From positions 131,339,891 through 131,403,890 of the forward strand of contig CM043947.1 of assembly GCA_014529385.2 (NCBI GenBank): 64,000 nt of DNA, in the 5' to 3' direction. This document shows, piece by piece, positions 34,901-46,433 of the stretch. The notes under the pieces were generated by a model. That model had not been told where the DNA came from and did not search any database. It saw nothing but the letters and a program-made list of their open reading frames with translations. The DNA comes from Adiantum capillus-veneris. Its lineage: Eukaryota > Streptophyta > Polypodiopsida > Polypodiales > Pteridaceae. The translations under genes were made by a program, and so were the position numbers. Each line of letters starts with the position of its first letter. Within the stretch, counting starts at the first letter, position 1.

Positions 34901-36146
34901 GAGGCCACTTGGTTGGTAGTCGGCCTCATGTTTCTTGGGGTCCCATGGCAGCAGGTCATGCGTGCTCTCTAGGTGACTGGCTAGAGTTCACAGGTTTGTC
35001 AGAGGAGGTGTAGGGTTTCCAGCTATAGGGCATGAGAGGGGTGCAGAGCATGTGTCAGGACATCTCAGAGTCAGTTCCAGCTGAGTGGCTCACGCCTCTC
35101 GAGCCAGTAGCACCCCAGTGGATGGGAGCCTTCACACGACCGGAGGTTCTCATTTCAGTCAGGGCCTGCTCAGAGTCTATCTTAGCCCTGTTCTTGGAGC
35201 TTCAGGGTGGGGGACGACTACGGCGAGTTGCAGTTGAGGCCCCACAGGTAGGAGAGTTTTGTTTTTAGAGGATCCGAGTAGTGGGCATCTGTGGGTGGAC
35301 CTGCGTCATAGACCCTGACCCAGCTGTTCTTGAGACAGGAAAATGGAGGCTATGGGCTTGGGAGTGTTGTCCATTGGCATGAGTACAGTGGGATCCTGGT
35401 GAGTGGCTATGGAGGGACCACCCAGGAGTCCTGTTCTTTCAGTACACTGTTCGACTGGGACGTCATATACTAGCAGCACAGAGAGAGGCCCTCCCCGCTG
35501 CAGCACGTCATTGGCAGGAGGAGGGTCTCACAGTCGAGTTCTTGGCAGACTTTTGGGAGAGGTTGTGGGACTCCATACAGCCGAGGGGAGTCACCTTGTT
35601 TCAGTGGCTGGTCGCACATAGAGCCACAGCATTAAGGAGCTGGCTAGTGCATAGTGGTCTCTCGGCCACATGTGCAGCTTGTGACCATTTGGTGGAGAGT
35701 CAGCGTCACTGTCTTTGGGACTCTCCCTTGGCCCAGCAGGTGTGGCTACGAGTTCTTGGGCTGATGCCTGCTCTCTCCACGGCTCGACAGTACACTTGGG
35801 GGGCAGCGGCTTGGTCCACCCTCACGGGCCTGGCACTCCAGTTTGAGCTATCTTCCACCAGCAGGAGTGGTGCAGTGAGAGAGAGGAGTGTTGGGAGCTC
35901 ATCAGTGGCCTGACACTTTGGTTCATCAGGCGGGCCCGCTGTTTCCGCATCTTTGAGGCTCGGCGTGTGCCACCAGCAGAGACTGTTCGTGACTTTTGGC
36001 TAGAGCTGATCCATACTCTCAGAGGACAGCTTGAGGGACTACAGGGCAGCTCCGACCGCATGCGGGAGTGCCGCGAGGCTTTCCTTCGACTCTGGCGCCC
36101 TGGGCCTTTCTACACCATAGTCCAAGGGGTGCTCAGATGGCACTAA
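31906..36146 (+). pseudogene. LINE-2 ORF2: AP endonuclease, RT, zinc-binding end domain
   Basis: Starts MRIVSWNVQGLGGPQ (endonuclease start). Then YDTFWSAAFGPGGIQGG, LNIYAPN, GGDFNMLED, LSRIDRFYTSD and SFSDHAPVIL. RT: EGDRVTGAFFETVG, LGEDGLTPSFFLECWD, IYLIPKEG, QWRPIIILNSAYKILAK, LLDFEKAYDRVDWDFL, SVRQGCPLAPFLFLFYAE, KFVDDSALYLEG. End domain: CAACDHLVESQRHCLWDSP (zf-RVT type). A final frame (35880-36146) ends VLRWH-TAA. Stops: TAG at 32029, 33031, 33034, 34153, 34483, 34525, 34666, 34864, 35011, 35026, 35265; TGA near 32890 and 35378; frameshifts near 32430, 32500 and 35870. Confidence 0.9.
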
Positions 36147-36329
36147 TGTCCACCTGTGTGGCTCTTCCCTCCTCCCATCTCTTAATCTAGCCTCATTGTA
36201 TATATGCTGTTTTTTCATTGGGAGAGTCTCCCCATCATGCTTGTTGTAGCCCTCTCTTGCAGAGGTGGTTGTAGCCCTATGGGCAGTTTTCATTAACTAA
36301 TAGAAGGATCTTTTTCTCGGAAAAAAAAA
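36147..36329 (+). other. LINE-2 3' UTR and poly(A)
   Basis: After TAA about 175 bases of ordinary sequence end in a run of nine A (36321-36329), followed by the target duplication. Confidence 0.85.
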
Positions 36330-36454
36330 CCGTTCACATTGGCCATAGAATGTCCGACCATTTGCAACTTCATGAAGAGGGTTTCAAAAATTAAACAAAA
36401 ATCATTGGAAAGAAACCAACAACTAAGGTTAGCAGTTGCCACATCCTCGTGACA

Positions 36455-36698
36455 TACCCCTCTCTTGAAATCGCAAACGTCCTCGATTGCATACCATAAA
36501 TACATGCCACTGATGATCTTGTGTTGTTAGCACTTTTTTTATCATCGCATGTATCCGCAAGAAAGGTCGTAACACATAGATACAAATGACATAATGAGAC
36601 CTTCATACTTTTGTCATTTCCACCTATTACACTGAATTCATATGTACATATGATGTGCTAGCTCTATGACTTGCCCTTTGAATCAGCGAGATTTCTCA
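36455..36698 (-). mobile_element. Deleted internal region between the two LTR-F copies
   Basis: It begins with the purine tract (36455-36470, minus) and the CCTCGATTGCAT block seen next to the other Gypsy LTRs. No coding region survives. Confidence 0.6.
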
Positions 36699-37504
36699 TG
36701 TGAAGCAATCGCGCATGAACCCAGACAATTGTACATTAGTCCAATGAGAAACCCACTTGAGGGCATAACATAACTGCTCGTAGGGGAGAGAGAGAGAGAA
36801 CAGTGCGTAGTGTGCACGACATCACTCCTGGCACCGGATTGTACATAAGAGGGTAAGCAAGCATTCCATAGCTCTTAAGCTGTGACAATCCACATGAAAA
36901 TCTGAAAATGACGCCCCCTTTGCTGATAACCAGCTCGCCCAACTCTCCCAAAGTGGCAGAAGTGCTCGAGTCGACTTTGGCCGACTTTGCTAAAAATACC
37001 TCAACTGGTGCGTCAGTTGACTTGGCAGTAGAGCAATAAAATGCTCTCCTTGTCATTCTGAAGCTAATGACGTGAACAGATTTCACGGCCCAAATAGCAG
37101 TTCCCTAATTTTTAAGAGATGCTTTCGTTGGGCTCTCACTGGTAATCTGACCATCTATCCTCATTGGGACCACATCCAAAAGTGCAATGTGGCCTAATTG
37201 TCGGATACTTTCTATTGGTGATCCCACCTTGACTTTATGCCTTTATTGAGTTCATTTCCTAGTATCTACCAACTTGCTAAGTGCGACGGGGGTACCTACA
37301 TGATCTTGAACTAAGCCTAGACATCCTTTTACTGTATGAGTTCCAGTGCCGACCAACTTCCCGTCTGCGGGTGAAACTACCGTTCACATTGGCCATACAA
37401 TGTCCGACCATTTGAAACTTCAAAAAGAGGGTCTCAAAAATTCAACAAAAATCATTCGAAAGAAACCAACAACTAAGGTTAGCGGTGCCGCGTCCCTCGT
37501 GACA
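36699..37504 (-). repeat. LTR-F copy 2
   Basis: About 806 bases, matching copy 1 along its length, ending CTCGTGACA. It retains the single, uninterrupted LINE-2 target site. The exact left border is uncertain because no primer site is visible next to it. Confidence 0.75.
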
Positions 37505-38404
37505 CGTATACTCTCTCATGTGAGTCGTGTCTGAGTGCATGTTTGAAAGACGGAATGACTGCAGCATTTCTGTCTTGAGGTTCCATATGAGATGGACATG
37601 ATAGCAATGAGAATTAGTGAATTCGACATCAGTGAGATCCGTTGTGGATTTAGATGCGATTGCTAAACACGTTGCTGAGAGATCGTGGTCCAAGATCTCG
37701 ATGGACTTTATGTGATGTGGATGTTTAGTGACTGTCTTCTTTGTGCAAGTGTTGGGTTTGTGTCGTCTAGTGCGTCAATCAATGTCTACTAAACTAGTAT
37801 GTGGCTTGAATTTTGCAGGCGTAATTGAGGGCAATTATAATTCTTTCAAGAGGGGAGTATATCACAAAATGATGATGTGGCATGTCCATCGAGACGAGAT
37901 TACATGGAAACTCACAGATATAAGTTATTCCAACTTATGGGGCTCCCGTTTGATGGGGCCCTAGGGACATAAGGCATTATTTTTAAATGCGTGAAGAGTG
38001 TTGATGTGGCATAGCTGTATAGACGGCCCAAAAAATGCGGAGGAGTGCTGACATGGAAGGCTTTGTGGACATCCAAAACGTGTTGGTTGGTGACGTGGCA
38101 TTGTGTATAGATTTCCATAATTTATGTTTCCTGCCTAGAGCGCTAGCCTTTGGGCTTGAGATGATTTTAGGACGTGAAGCTTTTCATGTACGGATTTTAG
38201 AAGGCCATGGGCCTATAAATTGTAACTAGGGTCTCTCTTCTTCCTCAGATTTTCCAGGTAGCACTGAGCAGAGAGGACCTGCAGAATTTGTACTTTGCTC
38301 AATTCTTAATATAAAAATAAATACCAAAAGGGACGTCAGACTTTTGGGCCAATACCTCTGGGCACCGAACTACACCAGGCCGTGTAGAATCTATTGAAGT
38401 GTGA
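37505..38404 (+). mobile_element. Gypsy G-type 3' internal end and LTR
   Basis: 37505-37859 matches the internal end upstream of the LTR at 58397 (shared TTTTGCAGGCGTAATTGA and a purine tract TTCAAGAGGGGAG). The LTR runs from about 37860 (TATCACAAAATGATGATGTGG) to about 38400, with a TATAAATTG promoter region (38213) and AATAAA-type signal (about 38335). It abuts a protease fragment of Gypsy-2. Confidence 0.65.
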
Positions 38405-38717
38405 AGTAAATTTAAGTGATTTCTCGTGCATCCTGCCAGATTCTTGACTTAGGGTGTCCAAGTCTGTTGCAGCCAATGACACGTGTAATGGCAAAATCTC
38501 GTCCGGACGCCGCTAGAACTGCCTCGGACGATGGCCCCATTTCCTCGGGCATAATTCGAAGTCGAGCTGCCAATTTGGTTGAAATAAAGTTGGCCTTGGC
38601 TTTGCCCCATACTCTGCAAAGTTTAGTACTTTCGTCCATCTGATCAAGGTCGGTCCCCACAAAGTCTGGTACCAGCCCTGCTTTTGTCTTTCCTTTTCTT
38701 CCGTGTTCTTTGGCTGC
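38405..38717 (-). pseudogene. Gypsy-2 gag-protease junction fragment
   Basis: Minus-strand translation contains KAKANFISTKLAARLRIMPEE and further residues up to about the middle of a retropepsin-like domain. It matches the equivalent part of Gypsy-1 (about 42700-43100). It continues the gag frame found at 45157-45471, from which it is separated by the insertion of Gypsy-1. Confidence 0.75.
38713..38717. repeat. Target-site duplication of Gypsy-1 (left)
   Basis: GCTGC before TGTAACAG, repeated at 45152-45156 after TTTGTGACA. Confidence 0.9.
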
Positions 38718-39236
38718 TGTAACAGACTTGGACACTCCAAGTCAAGAATCAACCGCGACAGCACCAAATAACCACTTCAAAACAATTCACAGATCACAAG
38801 GACTGGCCCGGCGGAGTTCCGTGCCTAGAGATATTGGCCCCAAAGACTGGCGCCCCTTTCGGTATTTCTTTTTATATTAATCAATCATCAAAGTACAAGA
38901 GAGCGGTTAGGGTTTCACTCTCAGACTCTGCGTCCAGATGCTCTGAGAAGTGAGGCCCTCACCACTAATTTAAAGGTTACAAGGGATGCCCAAAAGTAGA
39001 GCCCCAAAAGCTTTTAAAATCAAAAGCATCAGTTCTCTCTCTCTCTCTCTTAGAGAGTCTTTTTCTCTTTTTTATAAAAAAAAAGCAAAATTCACGTCGC
39101 TCATTGTTTTCCATTTTTTTTAAATTTAATTTTTTATAGCCTTCTACGATTTTCGGAAATTAGGGTTTGCAAGAATTTTAGGGTTTTTGGTAGAAATTAG
39201 GGTTTCTGCTGTCCGCCACGTCATCACTTTGTGACA
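38718..39236 (-). repeat. 3' LTR of Gypsy-1
   Basis: In element orientation it starts TGTCACAAAGTGATGACG, then a stretch with AAACCCTAA motifs, and ends CTTGGAGTGTCCAAGTCTG followed by TTACA. The start of this last part is an inverted repeat (CTTGGA..TCCAAG). Confidence 0.92.
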
Positions 39237-39822
39237 TACCCCCCTCTTGAAAGCATTGTAATCGACCCTGCAAAACCGACAAAAGCCATAAACCGTCTTA
39301 GCAGACACTGACTGTTAGTACCTACGTACTAGGAACACACATCTAGCACATGTACAAAATCGACAGTCACATCACACGACATCACAGGACATCACAGGAC
39401 ATCACATGACATTCAACATTCATTCGGATCTTAGACCATGATTTATCGGCAATGTAGCTAGCAATCACATCTAGGTCCAATCGGGACCTCATCGATGTCC
39501 GATTGACTAACCCCTATTACAACCATGTCTATTCAAGATCAAGTAGACCAAAATGCTGCAGTCATTTCATCTATCAGTTCCTGCACTCACAAGAAGTCAA
39601 GAACAAATCAGTATCATAATCAGGAATTCCATTTCATAAAGTCATCCATAAGAATACTGTCAGCTCTCAGTATCCCTAAAGCTCAAAGAGACATCAGTGA
39701 CTTTAGTATCAAAATCGAGGCATCTGTTGACAAAGGAGCAGAGTAACTCCCCTCTTGTGCATCCCACTGCACCAGATCTTCGGCCAAGCTGAGTTTTTGG
39801 GTTCCGTTTGGAGTAGACTATG

Positions 39823-42700
39823 CTAAACCAAAACATCGAGGTAAAGTTTCACAATCCGAGGAGTATCTGCTAGGTCCTCCTCCATCCACTTCGCATCAAA
39901 TGCAGGAAAGTTCTTGAACTAAACCAAGAATCGCCTTCGGACTTTACCTTTCTTCGTATTGTTATGTGCCAAAATCTGTTCAGGAACAAGGATCTCCTCG
40001 TTTCTTCCACTTCGGGTTGCTCATCAGGCTCCCCATCATCAGGCACATCACCCTTAACAGGGTTCAAGAGAATCACATGGAATGCATTATGAATCCTCCA
40101 AGTATCCGGCAGTTTCAATCAGAAGGAGACATCATGTATCTTGTCAGTGATTTGGAAAGGTCCGTAGTATCGCATACTAAGCTTTGGAAAAAGCCTCTCC
40201 TTTCCCTTTTTCTTTCGTAGGCGTGCCTTCTCAAAAGTAAGAGCACCCAATCATCCTCCTTCAATTTAAAGTCGCGACGATGGCGATTTGCTGCCTTTTT
40301 CTGTCATTCTTGAGACTTCTGCAAAGTCTCGCGAACCTTGGCAAAAACCGTATCCAAATCTCGTGAATATTCATCTGCTTCCAATATCTAATCTTTCGTG
40401 CTCAGGAAGGATGGAACCTTCGCAGCACTTTCAACAATCTCACATGGCGTCTTCCCCGTCGAAGAGTGTATCGTGTTACTGTAGGCAAATTCCACCAAAG
40501 ATAGGTTCTTTTCCCATTGAGTCTTCTGATCCGAGATACAAGACTTCAATAAATCTAAAATCACTGAATTGGCAATCTCAAATTGCCCGTCAGTCTGCAA
40601 GTGGAACGATGACGAGAACTGCAACTGCGTGCCAATGTTCTCCCAAATTGCCCTCCAAAACAAACTCATAAATCTGGGGTCTCTGTCGGAGACAATCGTC
40701 TCAGACGTGCCATGTAATCGGGATCATTCTGTGTTCTCGAGAGATCAAAAATGAAATCCATTGCAATACTTTCCTAGGGGTGGGTGGGTATGGGTAAAGG
40801 CTGTAACAATCCCTGTGCCTTATGCCTGTCAAACTTGACCTTCTGGCATACCAAGCAACTGCGGACAAACTCTTCCACATCCTTTTTGAGTCTCGGCCCA
40901 AAGAAGTATCTCTTTACCCCCTTCATGGTGGTAGCAATGCCACGGTGACCCATAAAAGGTGGACAATGGCATTCAGTCATAACCTTATCCCTCAACGGTT
41001 GTGTAACGCACAACATAGTCTTTTTCATCAAGTACCCTTCCCGAAGGGAGTATCCAGCTACTGTCTCCCCATCCCGTAGCCGTGTGAAAATATCTGCAAA
41101 ATCTGTATCTATGGCATACTGATCGACCATATCCTCGAAGCTCCTATGATGTATCGCGGAAATAGCCAGAACCAACAGTTTTCGAGACAAAGCATCTGCC
41201 ACCACATTCTTCTGTCCCTGCACATGGACAATCTGGAAGTGGAACTGTGACAAGATGTTCGCCTACCGCATCTGCTTTACCGAAAGTTGCTTTTGTGACA
41301 AGAAGTAGCGCAAACTCTGATGGTCTGTAAAGACATTGAAATCCACTCCGAGTAGGTAATGCCTCCACTGAGCAAGAGCATGGATAACCACCAAAAGCTC
41401 TTTCTCATAGATCTGTGTTGTCATCTCCGGCCTAGAGAACAAACGGCTCTCGTAAGCTATGACATGGCCTTCTTGCATCAAGACCGCACCCAGACTACAA
41501 CCACAAGCATCACAATATGCTTCAAATGACTTCTGCAAGTTCGGCAAAGTCAAAATAGGTCGCGTAGTCAATTTCTCTTTCAATGTCCAAAAGGCAGTCA
41601 CCTATGTGGGTCCCCACGAAAAAGGTACTCCTTTTTGTGTCAAGGTATGCAAAGGGGAAGCAACCTTTGTAAACTTTCGTATGAACCGCCTGTAGTACGA
41701 ACACAGTCCCAAGAAGCTTCTAACTTCATGGACATTCCTCAAATCGGGCCAATGACGGATAGTCTCTATCTTGGCCGGGTCCATTTGCACTCCTGCTGCT
41801 GCTGACACAATGTGTCCCAAAAAGTGTATCTCTGAAAAATTCACTTTTCTTTGCATTAATCACTAGCGTGTGATCTCGTAATGCCTGAAAGACTTGAAGC
41901 AGATGATCTCTGTGTTCTGCCTCATTCTTGGAGAAAACAATGATGTCGTCAAAGAAAGTGCCAGCAAATAGCCTGTACTCTCGAAAAATCCTGTCCATTA
42001 TCCGGTTAAATGTCGCAGGAGCATTGGTTAAGCCAAAAGGCATCACCAAAAACTCAAATAACCCAAAAGTCGTCCGAAAAGCTGTCTTGTAGACATCTCT
42101 TCGCGCTATCCTGATCTGGTGATATCCACTCTTCAAGTCAATCCTGCTAAAGCACGAGGATCCCTGTAACCTGTCAAGTATATCATCGATCCTAGGAATT
42201 GGAAATCTGTTCTTGATGGTGATTTTGTTGAGAGCGCTATAATCGATGCACATTCTCCAAGATCCGTCTTTCTTCAAAACCAACAACACTGGAGAGCAAT
42301 ACGGTGAAGTACTAGGCTGGACAAGACCCTTTTCCAAGAGGTCTTTCACTGGGCTCATAATCTTTTCATTCTGTACTCTGCTCACACGGTAAGGTGGCCG
42401 ATTCGGTGGCGTGCTTCCAAGTATCAGATCAATGGTTTGATCTTCAGGCCCTCTGAAAAGCAATCGGCATGAGTGTGGAGAAAAATCTTGGCGTTCTTTT
42501 GATTAGGTTAAGACATATTCAACCTTTATCCATCGTTCAGTTCTCTTCCAAAAGAATGAGTAAGAAACTGAAGTTCATCAAGTACAATCTCTAAGCCCTT
42601 CATTTATCAAAGTCTCTTTCTCGGCCCAGTAGTCAACCACGGCGTAGTTCTTGTGGTACCAAGGGATCCTGAGTAGAACGTCACTTGCGTGCCCTGAACA
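39823..42700 (-). pseudogene. Gypsy-1 pol: RT, RNase H, integrase, chromodomain
   Basis: RT (41730-42463): KGLVQPSTSPYCSPVLLV, IDLKSGYHQIRI, FGLTNAPATFNRIMD and TFFDDIIVFSKN (FFDD instead of the usual YxDD form). RNase H (41263-41601): FEAYCDACGCSLGAVL and FTDHQSLRYF. Integrase (40388-41253): zinc region HCPPFMGHRGIATT...CLVCQKVK, core fragment with HLQTDGQFEIANS, then KLPDTWRIHNAFHV. Chromodomain-like end (39830-39990): PEQILAHNNTKKGK and FPAFDAKWMEEDLAD. Stops I could assign are all amber: 39919, 40774, 41263 and 41602 (plus coordinates of CTA). Frame changes near 41840 and 40720. Confidence 0.9.
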
Positions 42701-44538
42701 CCCCTATCATTGCAAACAAAGTTTGCCAATGCTCGGTGTAATGGCAACATCCCATCCGGGTGCAAGTCGAACTACCTCTGCCTATGGCGTCAGTCTGTCG
42801 AGCGTAATTCCAAATCGAGCCGCCAATTCCAAGTGAAAAGAAGTTGGCCTTGGCTCCTTCAAAAGAGCTTCCCGATCCTTCACTTTGCCCCAAAAGCGGC
42901 AAAGTTTGTACTTTCATTCATTAGATTCGGTGCAAGTCCCACGCCATGTGGTACCAGTTCTGCTTTTCTATCTGCCTTTTTTGCCACATTCCTCAGATGC
43001 TCTCGAACTCTCAGACCTGTCGTCGTCTTTATCACTCTGTTCTTTCTATGCCTTTTTAGGACACTTCGCGGAGATATGTCCATGTTCCCCGCATCCAAAG
43101 CACTTCCCCTCTCTGATGAAGCGAGATTTCTCCTCAGGAGTAAGCTTGGGTCGTGCATCTTTTTTTCTCTGGGTTGCTCTTTTTCTTTCTACTTTCATTC
43201 CCATAAGTCTGTTCGGCTCGTTGTGTCATGGCCTCATTTGTGGGGTAGGTCAGACTGCCAGAGTGAATGGCAAAGCCCTGCTTCGCATGACTCATCAACT
43301 TCTGAATAGAAGCTGACTTCTGTTCCAAGCAGTGATCTCGGATCTTTGTAGGTAGACCCAAGGTAAACCGGTCAATCTGTTCTCTGAACGAGATCTTCTT
43401 GAATGAAGAGGTGGGTAGAAAAGAGTTCCAGAATCTTTCACAGTAAGAATTCACTGTATCGCTCTTGGTCATCCGGAGATGGTTCCAAGCAGCTCGTATA
43501 TCTCGCTCAAACTCTTGAGTCAACCAAGAAGAAATAAAAAGCCTCTTGAATTTCAGCCATGTAACTGGCACAGTCTTGCTTAATAGAAGCGTGGACCACC
43601 AAGTGCGAGCATTCCACTTAAAATAAGAGGCAGCTCTCCGAATCTTGGAGTGCTCTGATTAGCGTCCTCCCGCGAAAGCGATGTCAAACTGTTGTATAAA
43701 AGACAAAGCCTTTGAAGCATCTGAGTATCCTGAGAAAGTATCAAACTTGATCGAGTGGCCACCTTCCTTAAACTCTCGGACGTTCTAGCTTTTATCTTCG
43801 AGAAAGTCATACTGGTTGGCTTTGTAAAAATTCTTCTTGTTCGCATAAAACTTTCTGTCATCGGAATCTGAGCTATCTGTAGACGAGTCCTCAGTAGAAC
43901 TGTCAGTCTCTGGGCGAGATGTAGCCTTCTTCTTGCCCTTTCCGAAGCTTTGTTTCTTGCTTCGCTTTTTACCTTTTCTGTCTTCTTCGCTCCAATCTAA
44001 AGAGCTAGAAGAACTGTCAGAAGAAGAAGAAGAAGAAGAAGAAGAACTGGGTACTGCTTCAAATCGAACACGCTTCTTCTGTTTCTTTGCCTTGTCAGAT
44101 GTCGATTGACGACCCAAATATCCCGGGAAGTCAGCGCTTTTCTTCTGCTTTTTTTGCAGTGCTTTTTGGCTTTCTTTTGCGCGTCAAAAAGCTGAGCAAT
44201 CCGTGCATCAACCACGTTCTCCAGTTCCTTCTCCGTATATTTTCTTGGAGGCAGAAGGTTTCTTGAGAGCGGGTTTCGGGAGTGGTGTTGTGGTTCTTTT
44301 CCACTCCATCTGTACCTCTTCCAAAGAGGTATGGTTCATATATTTTGCCATCTTCGGGTCCTTGGCAAAATTGAGCATCATCTTTGTTGCATCGCCATTC
44401 AATTGACGACGCTCCATCTCTCTTTGCTCCGCCTGAGTAGGCCGAGGCAGGCCATACTCTCTGTCTGAATCTTCGTTGCGATCCCAACCCGCATCTCCAG
44501 ATGCAAAGGGAGTCGACTGATCATTGCCTGAAGCCATA
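42700..44538 (-). pseudogene. Gypsy-1 gag and protease region
   Basis: The start MASGNDQSTPFASGDAG (ATG at 44538) is followed by EYGLPRPTQAEQREMERR. A Ser/acidic-rich region comes next (about 43880-44060, a run of serines encoded by GAA repeats on the plus strand), then the capsid-like part WLKFKRLFISSWLTQEF, AWNHLRMTKSDTVNSYCERF and FTLGLPTKIRDHCLE. The Cys knuckle near 43080-43110 (CF..GEHGH..C type) and a retropepsin-like part follow (AKANFFSLGIGGS). Frameshifts near 44130, 43870 and 43600. Confidence 0.82.
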
Positions 44539-44608
44539 GGTGCCGCAGAAAAAAATTTCGGGGATCGGATTTCCCGTAGAAGAGAAATTGGCCGTGCTCT
44601 AATACCAC

Positions 44609-45151
44609 TGTAACAGACTTGGACACTCCAAGTCAAGAATCAACCGCGACAGCACCAAATAACCACTTCAAAACAATTCACAGATCACAATAGATTTGCA
44701 CTGGCCCGGCGGAGTTCCGTGCTTAGAGATATTGGCCCCAAAGACTGGCGCCCCTTTCGGTATTTCTTTTTATATTAATCAATCATCAAAGTACAAGAGA
44801 GCGGTTAGGGTTTCACTCTCAGACTCTGCGTCCAGATGCTCTGAGAAGTGAGGCCCTCACCACTAATTTAAAAGTTACAAGGGATGCCCAAAAGCAGAGC
44901 CCCAAAAGCTTTTAAAATCAAAAGCATCAGTTCTCTCTCTCTCTTAGAGAGTCTTTTTCTCTTTTGTTTTATAAAAAAAAAGCAAAATTCGCGTCACTCA
45001 TTTAAAAAAAAAAAAAAAAATCTTTTTTTGAATAGCCTTCCACGATTTCCGAAAATTAGGGTTTTTGGCAGAAATTAGGGCTTGTAGGAATTTTAGGGTT
45101 TCTGGCAAAAATTAGGGTTTCTGCTGTCCGCCACGTCATCACTTTGTGACA
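44609..45151 (-). repeat. 5' LTR of Gypsy-1
   Basis: Matches 38718-39236, with an extra ATAGATTTG near 44690 and a longer A run near 45003-45020. Confidence 0.92.
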
Positions 45152-45156
45152 GCTGC

Positions 45157-46205
45157 TCTTGAGCTCTCTGGCTTGTCTTTTGGTTGTCCTTTGGGCGCCT
45201 TATTTGGGCACTGAGCTGACACATGCCAGTGTTCTCCACATCCAAAATACTTCCTCTCTTTGAGATACTCAACTCGTTCTTCTGCTGACAATCGAGGGCA
45301 TGAGTCTCTCTTTTCTTGAAGTTTTCCTCTTCTTCTGTTACCGTTGTTCGAATTTTGTCCGGTCCTTGCTGTTAAGAAGTGATCAGTGGGATACGTAAGA
45401 GTACGCGCATGCATTGCAAACCCTTGCTTTGTATGTCCCATCAGTTGTTGTATGGACTTGGACTTTTGCAATAAACATTAATCCCGTATCTCTTTAGATA
45501 AACCACAACAAAATTGCCTAATTTGTTGCTTAAAGGTGATCTTTTTGAAAGAAGAGGCTGGTAGAAAAGTATTCCAAAATCTCTAGCAGTAAATGTCTAA
45601 AGTATCTTCCTTGGTCATCTGAAGATGATTCCTAGTGGTGATTACATCTCATTCATACTCTTGAGTGAGCTAGGAAGAGGTAAAAAGTCGCTTGAACTAT
45701 AGACACTTCGTTGGTGCTTCCTTTTGTAACAGTAGGGTGGACCACCATGTTTGCACGTTCCCTTCAGATAAGATGTTGCCCTCCTCACCTTGGAGTGCTC
45801 TGAATAGCGTCCTCCAGAGCAAGCTAGGTTGAACTGTTGGATGAAAGAGAGGGCCTTATAAGTATACCGAAAACCAAAAAAAGTATCAAACTTTAGGGCT
45901 TTTCCACCCACCTTGAAATCTTTGGTCTTCTTGCCCTTATCCTCGAGAAAATCATATTGGTTGGCTCTGTAAAAATACTACCTCTTAGAGTAAAATTTCT
46001 TCTAATCAGAGTTCGAACTCTCAGAAGAGAGTTAGTCCTCCTCCGAACTGTCTGAGTACTTCAGAGATCTTCGGTGGGATGTGCTCTTCTTAGCCACCTT
46101 CTTGTTCTTGTTGTGTCTTTGAGTCTTTCTTCGTTTCCTATTCTTTTTGTCCTCATCACTAGAGTTAGAGGAGGGAGAACTGTCGAAACTATCAAAAGAG
46201 GTTGA
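45157..46205 (-). pseudogene. Gypsy-2 gag, middle and knuckle part
   Basis: Minus-strand pieces correspond to Gypsy-1 gag. These are a Ser/Asp-rich stretch (46032-46200), an intermediate part with many frame changes (45480-45910), and KSIQQLMGHTKQGFAMHAR with the knuckle YFGCGEHWHVSAQC (about 45230-45270). Beyond 45157 the frame continues on the far side of Gypsy-1 at 38717. Part of the gag between this and 49664 is missing. Confidence 0.75.
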
Positions 46206-46433
46206 GGATGTCTCGAGGGAGTGCTCAACGGCGCTGTTTGTTGTGTCTTGTAACATGCATATGTAAGCATTCGTGTTGCATTGTCATGTGCAAATTACTG
46301 AATATTCCTAATTCGATGAGATTGCCTAGGTATGTAATTTTAGTGTATCAAGACACCCATGGAAGATCAATACGGTCTGGGTGTGATAGCTAATTTTACA
46401 GTGCCGCACTATCAAGAGTTTCGATCTCGACGA

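Larger units (their letters stand above)
29254..36328 (+). mobile_element. LINE-2, full-length L1-type retrotransposon
   Basis: Order: C-rich 5' UTR (29254-29760), ORF1 with zinc knuckle, ORF2 with endonuclease and RT, 3' UTR (36147-36320), poly(A) (36321-36329). It is flanked by an 11-bp target duplication. It carries a MITE between the ORFs. Both ORFs contain many amber codons and a few frameshifts, so it is inactive but recent enough to keep its borders. Confidence 0.9.
28540..36454 (-). repeat. LTR-F copy 1 (Gypsy type), split by LINE-2
   Basis: The LTR consists of 28540-29253 plus 36340-36454 and matches LTR-F copy 2 (36699-37504) throughout. It ends CTCGTGACA and is followed by TACCCCTCTCTTGAAAT, which on the minus strand is the purine tract typical of the Gypsy family here. 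It is therefore the 3' LTR of a minus-strand element. The 11 bases at the LINE-2 insertion are duplicated. Confidence 0.8.
38718..45151 (-). mobile_element. Gypsy-1, near-complete chromovirus-type LTR retrotransposon
   Basis: LTRs 44609-45151 (5') and 38718-39236 (3') differ by few substitutions outside A/T and CT runs. The primer site TGGTATTAGAGC (44596-44607, minus) and purine tract (39237-39249, minus) are in place, with a 5-bp duplication GCTGC. gag, protease, RT, RNase H, integrase and a chromodomain-like end are present in order. Several amber codons and frameshifts disable it. Confidence 0.93.

Noticed and set aside
24803-35267. TAG as a sense codon in this genome
   Set aside because: The 525-aa host gene contains no internal TAG, and Copia C gag and the candidate exon appear to end in TAG. 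Mutational decay at CHG sites explains the pattern more simply.
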